Assembly (NCBI GenBank): GCA_039962225.1
Contig: JAMPKV010000006.1
Coordinates: 310,001 to 374,000, forward strand
DNA: 64,000 bases
From: Microcoleus sp. AS-A8
GTDB taxonomy: Bacteria > Cyanobacteriota > Cyanobacteriia > Cyanobacteriales > Coleofasciculaceae
Reading direction: 5' to 3'
A program made the translations under genes and the position numbers. The notes under the pieces were generated by a model, which was not told the DNA's origin, made no database searches, and saw only the letters and a program-made list of their open reading frames with translations. Position 1 is the first letter of the stretch. Every line of letters begins with the position of its first letter. Positions 8,353 to 17,459 of this stretch are shown piece by piece.

Positions 8353-9615
8353 CTAATATTTCCCATTACCCTGAATCACCTGCTTAAGTGTTGTGAGCGC
8401 CTCCAAGCTAATCATTCCTCGACGATAGCCCTTTTGGTTGGACATCCCCAGAAAAACCGCATCTGCCCGTTTTGGGTTGCGGGAAAATCGAGGCGAGGAA
8501 TTAATATAGACCGAGGCGCTATCAACACCTAAGGCAAATTGGCGACTTTCCTGATAAGACTCTGTGACAATGCAGTCAGCATGACCACTACTGTACTGGT
8601 TCAACCAGCTAATCGCGGACTCGATGTTATCGACGACTTTAAAGGCAATAGTGTTATTGAGATAAGGTTGATTCCATTCCGATTCGGCTGCCAAGGTTAA
8701 CTGTTCGGGAAATTCAGCCACCAGTTCGTCATCGCCTTTGAGTTTGAAACCCTTTTCCTTGAGGCTATTCCAGAGCATGACCAAGGAGGATGGTTTTTGA
8801 TGACGATTAATCAAAATCTTTTCAATCGCATTCACTGGATCAGGTTCACTCGCCTGACTGTCTAAAATGACCCAACGAACCATATCTAGCGTCCCTGTGG
8901 CAGACCAGTACAGGTAACAGTTGCCCATGGCGGACCTTAAAACCGGTGCTGTGGATTGCTCCAGCACTTGCTGTACCAGCGTGGGTCGTCCATAGGGAAT
9001 GACTAAGTTGAGATAGCGGTCTTGGGTAACTAAATCCCGAATCGAAGCACCTTGTTCTGAGGGCAACAGTTGTAGGCATCCTTCTGGCAACCCGGCTTCA
9101 TCTAATGCTGTTTGTAAAGCCTGCGAAATCACTAAATTAGATTGACTCGCTTCACTTCCCCCTCTGAGAATCAGGCAGTTGCCAGTTTTGATACAAAAGC
9201 CTGCGGTGATCGCACTTAACTCTGGAAACGCTTCATAAATTAGAGCAATGACGCCCAGTGGCATCAGGTGGCAATAGGTTTGAGAGTGATCCAGTTGGTA
9301 GGAGGCGTTCATCACCCGCCGGATTGGATCGGATAGCTCCCCAATCCTTTGCAAAATCTGGATGGTCGTCTGAAGCCGCTCAGGCGTCAGCTTGAGCCAC
9401 TCCCAAATGATCTCTGGCACTGCCATCTCTCGGCTGGCTTCCAGGTCGAGGGTGTTGGCTTCCAAAATATCATCAAAGGAGTTAGAGAGCGCCTTCGCCA
9501 TGGCTTGAATCCCGCGACTGCGGTCTACTCCTGTAGTCGTTGCTAAGACTAAAGAAGCCCGATAGGCACGGAGTACAGCATCAGTGGGGTTAGGCGTAAA
9601 GCCATCAGTCTCCAT
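8353..9615 (-). CDS. proA: Glutamate-5-semialdehyde dehydrogenase-like protein (divergent ProA)
   Basis: A 420-residue ALDH-superfamily protein of the gamma-glutamyl phosphate reductase type, which would reduce glutamyl-5-phosphate to the semialdehyde in proline synthesis. LMPLGVIALIYEAFPELSA (118-136) and LILRGGSEA are family signatures. Cys233 in SAMGNCYLYW aligns with the catalytic cysteine. Other usually invariant segments have drifted: VIPYGRP replaces VIPRGG, and the C-terminal NADPH-side motif reads VFLGMSNQKGYRRG instead of the usual VGISTNKIHARG. It may be a second, specialised paralogue rather than the housekeeping ProA. The ATG at 9615 has AGAAGG upstream. It lies 12 bases after the zinc-ribbon gene, so they are probably cotranscribed. 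Confidence 0.8.
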   Translation of the reverse strand: METDGFTPNPTDAVLRAYRASLVLATTTGVDRSRGIQAMAKALSNSFDDILEANTLDLEASREMAVPEIIWEWLKLTPERLQTTIQILQRIGELSDPIRRVMNASYQLDHSQTYCHLMPLGVIALIYEAFPELSAITAGFCIKTGNCLILRGGSEASQSNLVISQALQTALDEAGLPEGCLQLLPSEQGASIRDLVTQDRYLNLVIPYGRPTLVQQVLEQSTAPVLRSAMGNCYLYWSATGTLDMVRWVILDSQASEPDPVNAIEKILINRHQKPSSLVMLWNSLKEKGFKLKGDDELVAEFPEQLTLAAESEWNQPYLNNTIAFKVVDNIESAISWLNQYSSGHADCIVTESYQESRQFALGVDSASVYINSSPRFSRNPKRADAVFLGMSNQKGYRRGMISLEALTTLKQVIQGNGKY

Positions 9616-9627
9616 TTTCACCTTCTG

Positions 9628-10062
9628 CTAACGCCGATGAGCTAGCCAAAGCCAGAGAGAAGGCAGTACCGCTATCAGCACCGCCAGCAACACCAATACA
9701 AAGGTGACGGCTTTGGGAGCGCGTAACGCTATCGGAAGCCAGACAACCAGGAGTACGAAGACCATCCCCACTGCAATCGGTAAGTAATATTCCCCAAAAC
9801 TCGAATTCGCTGTACTCCACCGATGCCCTGTCCAACGCCACACTTTTTTGTAGGGGTAGCTAGTAGAAAGTTGTTCTATGACATACCCACTTTCTTCAAC
9901 CACAAAGATCTGCTGACAGCGATTGCAGCCAAAGGCATCTGTCAGCGTGATCGGTATTAAAGAACCCCGACGCCGACAAGGGCAGGGGTACTCATTGTTT
10001 AAGTCAATCTTTTGAGATTTCTGAGATGGCACAGGCGCTATTTCATTACCCAAACACTTCAA
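9628..10062 (-). CDS. Zinc-ribbon-like protein with two C-terminal membrane helices
   Basis: A protein of up to 144 residues. The N-terminal part has four cysteines arranged as CPC (about 27-29) and CNRC (about 46-49), which suggests a small metal-binding ribbon. Two transmembrane helices follow (about 93-110 and 117-136), with a short basic tail WLAHRR. Similar unnamed proteins occur in cyanobacteria, but I know no function. It ends just before the proA-like gene and is probably in the same transcript. The start is weakly supported: the frame opens with TTG at 10062 and no clear ribosome-binding site was found for it or for the in-frame GTG inside. Confidence 0.7.
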   Translation of the reverse strand: MKCLGNEIAPVPSQKSQKIDLNNEYPCPCRRRGSLIPITLTDAFGCNRCQQIFVVEESGYVIEQLSTSYPYKKVWRWTGHRWSTANSSFGEYYLPIAVGMVFVLLVVWLPIALRAPKAVTFVLVLLAVLIAVLPSLWLWLAHRR

Positions 10063-10338
10063 GCAAAGATTATCCTAACTTGCACGAGCCGTAGTGTTGG
10101 TCAATCCCATTTAGGCGAGAGTAACCAGCGACTACTGCCTGAGACGCGATCGAGACCCCGGATTGAGCGATGCAGAGGAAATGCCCATTTTTAATATACT
10201 AGCGCTTCCCTTAACATGCACTACCCTAGATCAGCATTTAGACTTAATGTTGTCAATGTTTTGTATAATTTACAAGCCATAGTAACTCAGTAACAAGCAC
10301 TGATATGATTCGCTATTTTAACTTGTACTTTTTTTAAA

Positions 10339-10409
10339 GCGGGTAACGCGATTCGAACGCGCGACATTCACCTTGGCAAGGTGACGCTCTACCACTGAGC
10401 TATACCCGC
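10339..10409 (-). tRNA. tRNA-Gly(GCC)
   Basis: The reverse complement folds into a 71-nt cloverleaf. The acceptor GCGGGTA pairs with TACCCGC, the D-arm is GCTC...GAGC, and the anticodon loop TTGCCAA gives GCC (reads GGC/GGT). The T-arm is CGCGTTCGAATCGCG with one offset. No CCA is encoded. It lies in the intergenic space between the zinc-ribbon gene and ribH. Confidence 0.95.
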
Positions 10410-10594
10410 ATCGTTTCCACAATTTCTAGCTTGCCAGAATAATCACCATCTGTCAACTGATGCGTGAATTTTAGATTTTGGATGTTGGATTGGGGATTGG
10501 GAAAACGGAAAGACACCCAAGGTGGACACGGGAGAAAAACTGGCTTGTCCCCCGTGTCTGAGTGTCCCCCGTGTCCCCTTCCATGCCCCAATTG

Positions 10595-11197
10595 CTACTC
10601 AGCCGACGGTTGGCGTTCAATCCTTGCCTCTGAAGTGATTGTCCGATTAGAGGAAATCGGTAGCACCTGAGGGGTAACAGCACTTTCTTCATAAGTAGCA
10701 TAGGCTGAAGCTATCCCGTTTCCCTTGAAGTGCTGCATTAAGCTGGCCATCTCCAAGGCATTCAGGGCATAATCCCAGCCTTTATTGCTCTTGATACCCG
10801 CTCGTTCTAAGGCTTGCTGCATGGTATCGACTGTCACAACTCCAAAGATTACTGGCACACCTGTTTCCACACCAGCCGCAGCAACCCCCTTGGCCACTTC
10901 AGCAGCGACATAATCGAAATGAGGGGTTTGCCCCCGGATGACTGCGCCTAGGCAAATCACGGCATCATAGCGTCCCGTGAGTGCGGCTTGACGAGCCATC
11001 AGAGGCACCTCAAAAGCACCAGGTACCCAAATATAATCCACTTGAGTACCGTGGGGATTGGTATCAACACCGTGGCGTTTCAGACAATCTTCACACCCTG
11101 CTAGAAGTTTGCCGGTCACTAAATCGTTGAATCGACCAATGATAATTGCAAACCGTAGGGGTGTAGATGAAGTAAAAGTTCCTTCGAAAACTGCCAT
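10595..11197 (-). CDS. ribH: 6,7-dimethyl-8-ribityllumazine synthase
   Basis: A 200-residue lumazine synthase, the penultimate enzyme of riboflavin synthesis. It condenses 5-amino-6-ribitylaminouracil with dihydroxybutanone phosphate. Motifs are [18 protein letters not shown] at the N-terminus, the substrate-binding [10 protein letters not shown] (about 57-66), [16 protein letters not shown] with the catalytic histidine (about 82-97), and [16 protein letters not shown] with [14 protein letters not shown]. The core ends near residue 157, so there is an extra tail of about 40 residues that is not part of the known fold and looks disordered. It is followed upstream by psbZ on the same strand, an arrangement also known in Synechocystis (ribH next to psbZ). 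Confidence 0.95.
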   Translation of the reverse strand: MAVFEGTFTSSTPLRFAIIIGRFNDLVTGKLLAGCEDCLKRHGVDTNPHGTQVDYIWVPGAFEVPLMARQAALTGRYDAVICLGAVIRGQTPHFDYVAAEVAKGVAAAGVETGVPVIFGVVTVDTMQQALERAGIKSNKGWDYALNALEMASLMQHFKGNGIASAYATYEESAVTPQVLPISSNRTITSEARIERQPSAE

Positions 11198-11252
11198 GGC
11201 TGTTGTGTTAAATCATTAAGAGCGAGAATTTGGCTGGCGGCGTGTACGTTGT

Positions 11253-11441
11253 TTACACCACCAAAAAATTCAAGACACCCACTAAAAGAACAAGAGCGAT
11301 CCAAACGCCGGAACCTAAAAAGATTAACTGTTTGGATTGATTCCAGTTCTGTGGAGAGGCGTAGGCGACGGGCACACCGACAACCATAACAAAGGACAGG
11401 GCAACCAGAGCAGCAAGTGATATTTGAAATATGATAGACAT
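11253..11441 (-). CDS. psbZ: Photosystem II protein PsbZ
   Basis: A 62-residue protein with two transmembrane helices (about 3-26 and 40-60), matching PsbZ/Ycf9. Characteristic phrases are [26 protein letters not shown] and the second-helix start [14 protein letters not shown]. PsbZ is a small peripheral subunit of the photosystem II core near CP43 and helps stabilise interaction with antenna and supercomplexes. The start MSIIFQ at 11441 matches the family; an upstream in-frame GTG/ATG-type start at 11456 would add five residues and is not needed. It is upstream of ribH on the same strand, with about 55 bases between them, so the two could be cotranscribed. Confidence 0.93.
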   Translation of the reverse strand: MSIIFQISLAALVALSFVMVVGVPVAYASPQNWNQSKQLIFLGSGVWIALVLLVGVLNFLVV

Positions 11442-11964
11442 TTCTTGTTCTCCCAAATTAAAAGCAGTGAGCTGGATAGAAACTATTCAGCCCGAATTTG
11501 ACTGATAGTGAAGTACGACAGGGACTCTTCCCGTATCATTCCTAGCTTCATCCGCCGATGCCTTTTAGAGCAAAGCCTAATGGGTCTTACTCAGCGTCTC
11601 CGAGAAAACACCCTCCCAGAAAAGGCGTAATCAGAGTTTGGAGCTTGGCTTACGCCAACAGGACAAGTGCTTTGCCCTTTGTCGTTTGGAGTTTCCCTGG
11701 CTGTGCTAGTTGCAGCCCACTTATATCTAAATTGTGGATATGTGGATTTTGTGATTCAGCCATCCAGGCAGGGAGTGCAACCAAATAATATAATCTCATG
11801 GCAAGAGCTAGAGTTTTCTCTTTTATTGCCGGGTTTTTATCGAGACCGACTCTGGAAAGCCTTCTTCCTCAGTCTGATTAAATCCTTTGTATCAATTAAG
11901 CTACCAAAAGTTGACCGACTTTGGCTGAAATTTCCGAGCGGTTAAACCCCTCACCCCGCGAACC
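11442..11964. other. Intergenic region between psbZ and the DHH-CBS gene
   Basis: These 520 bases separate two divergent genes and must contain both promoters. Open frames at 11558-11788 and 11667-11945 lack a recognisable protein family and a good ribosome-binding site, and I do not call them. A TATAAT-like hexamer occurs around 11789. I see no RNA gene. Confidence 0.4.
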
Positions 11965-14772
11965 ATGGATCTGATTTTGTGCCACACCACCGCTGATTTC
12001 GATGCTCTAGGAGCCGCCGTGGGGTTGACGCGCCTGAAGCCGGGAGCCAAGCTAGTTCTGACTGGCGGTGCCCACCCAGCGGTTCGGGATTTTTTAGCCC
12101 TGCATCGGGATGAGTATGCCCTGATTGAGCGTCGGTCTGTCAACCCCAAACAAATTCAATCCCTAGTTGTAGTCGATACCCAAAAGCGCGATCGCTTGGG
12201 AAAAGCCGCTGAGTGGTTCGACTTACCCCATTTAACCGCGATTGAAATCTACGACCATCACCTGGATATTGATAGCGATATCCCCGCCACACAAATTCAG
12301 CTTGAGCCAGTGGGAGCAACGACGACTCTGATTGTCGAGCAGTTGCAGCAAACTTCTATGGCGTTAACCACGGCGGAAGCAACGGTCATGGCACTAGGTA
12401 TCCATGTGGATACAGGTTCTTTGACCTATGACCAGACGACAGCACGAGATGCTGCCGCTTTAGCCTGGTTGATGCTACAAGGGGCAAATGTGCGGCAAAT
12501 TGCCGAATATGTCGATCCGGGACTGTCTCCTCAACTCCAAACCCTATTAACACAAGCCCTGGATAATTTACACTCACAAGACCACTTGGGCTACAAAATT
12601 TCTTGGGTACTCCTGAAAACAACAGGCTTTGTACCTGGATTATCCGGCTTGGCGTCCCGACTGGTTGAACTCACGGAAAGCGACGCCTTGCTCCTAGCCG
12701 CGGAGTATCCGCGAAGAGGGGAAGCTGGGCAAGTTGGGGAAGCTGAGGGATCTGAGGGATCTGAGGAAGCCACGAGGCAACAGGTCCCTATCGTTGCTCA
12801 TCCCCTTTGCCCCTCATACTTGACAGTGATTGGGCGATCGCGAATTGAAGGAACGAATTTGAATGAGTTATTCCAACCTTTGGGTGGGGGTGGACATTCC
12901 CAGGCGGCATCGATGAGGCTGCGAGATGTGGATGTCCTGGCAACTGTAGAGCAGCTTGTTCACCAACTTAAAGACCAAATCCAAGAGCCGCTAAGCGCCA
13001 GGGAGTTAATGTCGTCGCCAGTACGCACCATTCGTCCCGAAACAACGATTAGCGAAGCCCAACGGATTTTGCTGCGTTATGGTCATTCGGGGCTTTCGGT
13101 GGTAGATGAGAATGACCAACTGGTTGGGGTTGTTTCACGGCGAGACTTGGATTTAGCATTACATCACGGGTTTGGTCATGCACCTGTTAAAGGTTACATG
13201 ACCCGAAATGTCAAGACGATCGCGCCCGAAACCTCTTTGCCAGAAATTGAGTCGCTGATGGTGACTTACGATATTGGGCGTCTTCCCGTTTTGGAGAAGG
13301 GACAGTTAGTCGGAATCGTCACCCGTACCGATGTCCTGCGGCAACTGCATCAAAATGGCAGTGGAGACTGGGAAGCAGGGGAAAATGTGTGTCCGCTACC
13401 GATGACCCATCCTCAAGCTATCATCCCTAATCTTCGCGATCGCCTCGCTCCGGCGCAGTGGGAACTCCTCACCCAAGCTGCTCAGGAGGCTCAATCTAGG
13501 GGTTGGCATCTTTATTTGGTGGGGGGAGCAATCCGCGATTTATTACTGGCTGATGCGTCACAGATGCTACTGCTTAAAGATATTGATGTAGTAGTGGATG
13601 GGTTTCATCGCTCAGCGGATACGGGTGCAGGGGTAACCCTAGCTCAAGCGATTCAGAAACTCTACCCAAACGTTCGTTTAGACGTTCATGGAGCCTTTCA
13701 GACGGCAGCTTTGTTATGGCACAATGACCCAGTTCTGGACTCCTTATGGGTAGATATTGCCACCGCTCGCACGGAATTTTATCCTTATCCGGCGGCGAAT
13801 CCCGAAGTTGAAGCCAGTTCGATTCGTCAAGACTTGTATCGGCGAGATTTTACAATCAATGCTTTGGCGGTTCGCCTGACGACTTCTCGGAGTGGGGAGT
13901 TGCCCTTATTGGATTTCTTTGGGGGATTGCTCGATTTGCGATCGCGTCAAATTCGAGTCTTACACGCCAACAGCTTTATTGAAGACCCCACCCGGATTTA
14001 TCGCGCTGTACGGTTTGCCGTGCGCTTGGGATTTGAGATTGAACCCCAAACCGAAGCGTATATTCGTTATGCAATGGAAAGTGGAGTCTATGAGCGATCG
14101 CTCTCCCAGAATGACAAAGCCCCTGCCCTCCAAACCCGCCTCAAAGCTGAACTGAAGCATATTTTACAGGCACCTTATTGGCAGAGAGCTTTACAGCTTT
14201 TAGCCTCATTAGGTGCACTGCGCTGCATCCATCCCACCCTAAAGCTCAATGAAACGCTGTGGTGGCAAGTACGTTTGGTTGACCGCAGGCTGCGGCGGTT
14301 TGACCCTACTCGACGCCTAGAACACTGGCAGATGCGTCTAGAAGTGTTGCTGGCATCCCTAGATCCCGAAGAACGAGCGACTGTGGCAGAAAATCTTCAG
14401 TTGCCACTCGATAGTATTGAGCGCCTCCAGCAACTCGCCCAAGCACAAGCACAGCTAGAACAGTCCTTGCCGAATACCCAGCGTCCCAGTGAAGTCGTCT
14501 GGTTACTGCGTCAGTATAAGTTACCCACTTTAGTTTTGATGGCGATTCAGGCTCCCAGAAGCATCAGGCGGACGTTCTGGAAATATCTCACAACTTGGGC
14601 CGATATACAGGCACCGCTCAATGGTAACGACCTGAAAAAGCTGGGTTATAAACCAGGGCCACAATACCGAGAAATGTTGGACAAACTCTTAGCCGCAACC
14701 CTGGATGGAGTGATTCAGGATGAGGCAGAGGCTAAAGCCTTTCTGGCAGAACATTATCCGCCGCTCCCGTAA
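11965..14772 (+). CDS. DHH phosphoesterase - CBS pair - tRNA nucleotidyltransferase/poly(A) polymerase fusion
   Basis: A 935-residue three-part protein. (1) A DHH/DHHA1 domain (1-330) has [37 protein letters not shown] and the glycine-rich [11 protein letters not shown]. (2) A CBS pair (about 345-465) has [10 protein letters not shown] and [10 protein letters not shown]. (3) A class II nucleotidyltransferase head (about 500-640) has [11 protein letters not shown], the metal-binding [18 protein letters not shown] and [20 protein letters not shown], with a helical C-terminal body. All catalytic motifs look intact. The fusion is known in cyanobacteria and some other bacteria. It probably combines nanoRNA or cyclic-nucleotide hydrolysis, adenylate sensing and tRNA 3-prime end (A- or CCA-) addition. 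Residues about 250-275 are a low-complexity, repeat-derived insertion inside the DHH part. Confidence 0.92.
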   Translation: MDLILCHTTADFDALGAAVGLTRLKPGAKLVLTGGAHPAVRDFLALHRDEYALIERRSVNPKQIQSLVVVDTQKRDRLGKAAEWFDLPHLTAIEIYDHHLDIDSDIPATQIQLEPVGATTTLIVEQLQQTSMALTTAEATVMALGIHVDTGSLTYDQTTARDAAALAWLMLQGANVRQIAEYVDPGLSPQLQTLLTQALDNLHSQDHLGYKISWVLLKTTGFVPGLSGLASRLVELTESDALLLAAEYPRRGEAGQVGEAEGSEGSEEATRQQVPIVAHPLCPSYLTVIGRSRIEGTNLNELFQPLGGGGHSQAASMRLRDVDVLATVEQLVHQLKDQIQEPLSARELMSSPVRTIRPETTISEAQRILLRYGHSGLSVVDENDQLVGVVSRRDLDLALHHGFGHAPVKGYMTRNVKTIAPETSLPEIESLMVTYDIGRLPVLEKGQLVGIVTRTDVLRQLHQNGSGDWEAGENVCPLPMTHPQAIIPNLRDRLAPAQWELLTQAAQEAQSRGWHLYLVGGAIRDLLLADASQMLLLKDIDVVVDGFHRSADTGAGVTLAQAIQKLYPNVRLDVHGAFQTAALLWHNDPVLDSLWVDIATARTEFYPYPAANPEVEASSIRQDLYRRDFTINALAVRLTTSRSGELPLLDFFGGLLDLRSRQIRVLHANSFIEDPTRIYRAVRFAVRLGFEIEPQTEAYIRYAMESGVYERSLSQNDKAPALQTRLKAELKHILQAPYWQRALQLLASLGALRCIHPTLKLNETLWWQVRLVDRRLRRFDPTRRLEHWQMRLEVLLASLDPEERATVAENLQLPLDSIERLQQLAQAQAQLEQSLPNTQRPSEVVWLLRQYKLPTLVLMAIQAPRSIRRTFWKYLTTWADIQAPLNGNDLKKLGYKPGPQYREMLDKLLAATLDGVIQDEAEAKAFLAEHYPPLP

Positions 14773-15091
14773 GACTCAATCCGTTTCGAGCACCTCCTTA
14801 TTCCCTAAAGGAGGGGGAGAGGGGGGCCGGATCTCATACCAGGATGGGGAGACATTGTTTAGACCCTTAACAAAGGGGTCTACAAGTCGGATTTGGTATA
14901 AGGCTGTTCACTTGAGATATAAACACTATTTATAAAGTGACCTAACTCACAATAATTTGAGACAAAAATCACTCATCTTCTACAGAAAAATCACCAACAG
15001 CATTGATTGATGACACGTAATCTCTTTGGGGAATAGCTGAAGATTAAGAGTAGGGTCAATAGTTTATCCTTTTACATTCGAGGCAGAAATT
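14773..15091. other. Intergenic stretch downstream of the fusion gene
   Basis: It contains a purine-rich run (about 14805-14830) and the dispersed repeat at 14835-14899. The rest, up to the candidate small ORF at 15092, shows nothing I recognise. The AT-rich part at 14940-15080 could hold a promoter. Confidence 0.4.
14835..14899 (+). repeat. Dispersed repeat, copy A (second copy at 61081-61150)
   Basis: It starts CATACCAGGATGGGG and continues through TTGTTTAGACCCTTAACA and GTCTACAAGTCGGATTTGG to TGGTAT. The same series, with about ten changes and one short indel, is found on the opposite strand at 61081-61150. It has an internal hairpin (TAGACCC...GGGTCTA) and outer ATACCA/TGGTAT arms. That fits a small non-coding mobile repeat. 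Confidence 0.7.
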
Positions 15092-15175
15092 ATGTTAGGG
15101 TTTTTAGTTTTAGCGGCTTACCTCGCTGGTTCTACGGTTTTTCTTGATACTTTGTTTCGCCAGCAGGTAGACTAG
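15092..15175 (+). CDS. Candidate 27-residue single-helix membrane peptide
   Basis: ATG at 15092 opens a 27-codon frame ending at TAG 15173-15175. The product begins MLGFLVLAAYLAGSTVF and ends with a charged tail RQQVD, so it would be one short membrane helix (about residues 2-18). A GAGG-containing stretch lies about ten bases upstream. Cyanobacteria encode several such tiny membrane subunits of photosynthetic complexes, but this sequence does not match PsbX, Psb30, PetL, PetN, PetM or PsaM as I know them. It is in an otherwise empty 730-base gap. Chance is a real alternative. Confidence 0.35.
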   Translation: MLGFLVLAAYLAGSTVFLDTLFRQQVD

Positions 15176-15506
15176 TTTTGTGTTTACGGTTTTGCGTACC
15201 GTTTGAAGATTCGCTTGCTCACCCGCTCAAAATGAGCTCAATTATCACCAGGGTGAACATCTTTACACTCCCCACACTGGAGCTAGCGCTCAAATTGAGA
15301 GAGTTTCATTTCTTCCCTTTCATCGAGTTGCCAGACCATTAATTCAACAACTCGTCATATCATTTCCATTTGCATCGGAATTATTCAAAAACCTCGGCGT
15401 TCCTCAGCCTCCCCTGAAGCGCTCTGAAGCGTTAAAAGAATATGATTCCAATGCAAAGGGATTCGATATCACCCCTTCAGACTGGGAAGAGTGGCAAGAC
15501 TCCTAT
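15176..15506. other. Intergenic stretch, nothing recognised
   Basis: About 330 bases between the candidate small ORF and the stop codon of the secreted repeat protein. No RNA, repeat or convincing coding signal was seen. Confidence 0.4.
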
Positions 15507-17348
15507 TTACATAGCCAGCTTGGCTGCTATCGCCGCTATTGTCTTGGCTTTAAGTTCATCCTCTTCAATGCTTTCAGCCGCTTTCAAGGCTTGCGCTCCC
15601 TGCCCTAATTGGGCAAATTTATCAGCAATTTCAGTTAAAATTTTGGCTCTTTCACTTCCTTCCAGGGATGATGGACTGTCTGGGAGGGAAGATGCTATTT
15701 GAAGTGCCCGATCCAGTTGACCCAATTCCACGAGCTTGGACGCGACTTGGTTCAAGACTGTCGCTCTAGAACCTTCTCCTTTGAGGCTTTTAGTCAGTTT
15801 TAAAGCTGGCTCAAGCTGTCCTAAATCTGCCAGTTTGACAGCAATATCTGTTAGGGTTGTTTCTCTTCCCAAGTCACTTGGGATCGATTCAGCCATCTGG
15901 AGAGAACGCTCAGTTTGTCCAACCGTAACAAGTGCAGTTGCAATGTGGCTGATCGGCTGAGACGCCCAAGAGTCATTGGGTTTTGTGGATGTTGGTGGTA
16001 AGGGTAAATCTTGAAGTAATTTTGAGGCTTGTGACTCTTGTTTTGTTGTTTGCAAAACTCTGGCGATCGCAATTATAGCTAGGGCTTTGGCTTCAGTATT
16101 GGGAATGGAGTTTGCTACCTGGAGTGCTTGAGAAACTTGCCCAGCCAGTGCCAGTTGGTGGGCAATCTCACCCAAGGCTGTGTCTTTGATACTGGGTTGG
16201 GGAAAGATATCGGACTCCTGCATTGAGCCAGATACTGACTGGGGTGATGCTGTCATGCCCTGTACCACTTGCATTGCTGCGTCAAACTGTTGCTTTTGTG
16301 CCAGTTTAAGGGCGATATCCCTCAACGCATTTTCCTTTGTACCAAAATTGATCATCGTCCACTCTGGGCTATAGTCCTTTACAGGAGGAATTGCAGCAAT
16401 TTTTTGAGCGATCGATAAAGCGAGGGGTACTTCTCCCATCTCTATCAGTTTGATGGCGATCGCAGACCAAGCGATCGATTGCTCCAAAGGACTTTGGATG
16501 GCTTGGGCACTTGTCCACGTTTGCTTGACTGAGTCTATTTTTGTCAGATGGCTAAGAATGCCGAGAAATGCCCAGGCTTGATAGTCCTGAGTCGATTGCC
16601 CAGCGGCGGAACTACAGCCAGAGACGCTTCCCGCCACTTGCAGGGCACTGTCTAACTGAGACAGCAAACTTAAATTGCCAGCGATTTTAGAGAGTACCGC
16701 AAATTTCTCGTTGCCGCAAAAGCCATTCGATTCATAGGCATAGTCTCCGGTAATGCCTCTGGCAAATTGCAGCGCCTCTAATAGGATCGGCTGGGCTTGC
16801 TGCCATTGTCCTCGATCCGCAAGACTCGCGGCGATTTCATTGAGAGCTTGAGCTTTCAGGAGATGGGAAGAAAGTGTCTTCGTTAATTGCAATGCTCGTT
16901 CGGTCTGTCCGGCTTGAGCCATTTGAATGATAATATCCCGCAATGCTGGGCCTTGATCGTACAGGTTAAACTCAGGAGTGGTTTGTTTGGTGAGCTGTAC
17001 GGCTGTGTTAAACAATTGTTCTGAGCGCGCTGTCTGCCCTACTTGTGCCAGATTAAAGGCGATCGCAGACAAGGCCCTGATTTTAGCAGCCCGATCCGAA
17101 ATCACCTGTGTCACCTGAATGGCACGCTCGAAGAGTGGCTGGGATTGCTCAATGTTTCCACTCGTAGCTAGGTTGAAAGCCAAAACGGCTAACACTTCAG
17201 CCTGACTGGAGGGATGACTGGCTGTAACGGTTTGGGCTGGTGTAGCCTGACGGTTAGTAGCAACGGAACTGGCAATTCCTGGCGATCCCAAAATCATCAG
17301 CAGGGAGAGGGCGATCGGTGGAAAATAAGTCTTTTGTGATGGCATCAA
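15507..17348 (-). CDS. Secreted helical-repeat (TPR-like) protein
   Basis: A 613-residue protein with a signal peptide (about 1-27, ending near ASSVA) and no later membrane helix, so it is probably periplasmic or exported. The rest is built of 30-40-residue helical repeats with the pattern G-Q-x-x-x-A-L-x-x-A-x-S-I, then A-x-x-x-I-A-x-x-L-A, for example GQVSQALQVANSIP, GQTERSLQMAESIP and GQLEPALKLTKSL. This resembles TPR/Sel1-like alpha solenoids that mediate protein binding. There is no catalytic motif. It is divergent from the kinase-like gene at 17460, with only 111 bases between the starts, so the two may share regulation. Its binding partner is unknown. Confidence 0.8.
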   Translation of the reverse strand: MMPSQKTYFPPIALSLLMILGSPGIASSVATNRQATPAQTVTASHPSSQAEVLAVLAFNLATSGNIEQSQPLFERAIQVTQVISDRAAKIRALSAIAFNLAQVGQTARSEQLFNTAVQLTKQTTPEFNLYDQGPALRDIIIQMAQAGQTERALQLTKTLSSHLLKAQALNEIAASLADRGQWQQAQPILLEALQFARGITGDYAYESNGFCGNEKFAVLSKIAGNLSLLSQLDSALQVAGSVSGCSSAAGQSTQDYQAWAFLGILSHLTKIDSVKQTWTSAQAIQSPLEQSIAWSAIAIKLIEMGEVPLALSIAQKIAAIPPVKDYSPEWTMINFGTKENALRDIALKLAQKQQFDAAMQVVQGMTASPQSVSGSMQESDIFPQPSIKDTALGEIAHQLALAGQVSQALQVANSIPNTEAKALAIIAIARVLQTTKQESQASKLLQDLPLPPTSTKPNDSWASQPISHIATALVTVGQTERSLQMAESIPSDLGRETTLTDIAVKLADLGQLEPALKLTKSLKGEGSRATVLNQVASKLVELGQLDRALQIASSLPDSPSSLEGSERAKILTEIADKFAQLGQGAQALKAAESIEEDELKAKTIAAIAAKLAM

Positions 17349-17459
17349 TGCTTAAACAACGTTCCAAAGAAAGACTGAAAAGCTCGTCAACCACTTTGAG
17401 GGTTTGCTGACCGACTCCTAAGAGGTAGCATATGTAGGGAAAACGGCGAGTGAAATTTT

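Noticed and set aside
8269-8532. Open frame across the desC/proA hairpin
   Set aside because: It is formed by the inverted repeat and the antisense of the proA-like gene.
11558-11945. Two overlapping open frames between psbZ and the DHH-CBS gene
   Set aside because: They overlap in different frames, have no ribosome-binding site and no recognisable motif.
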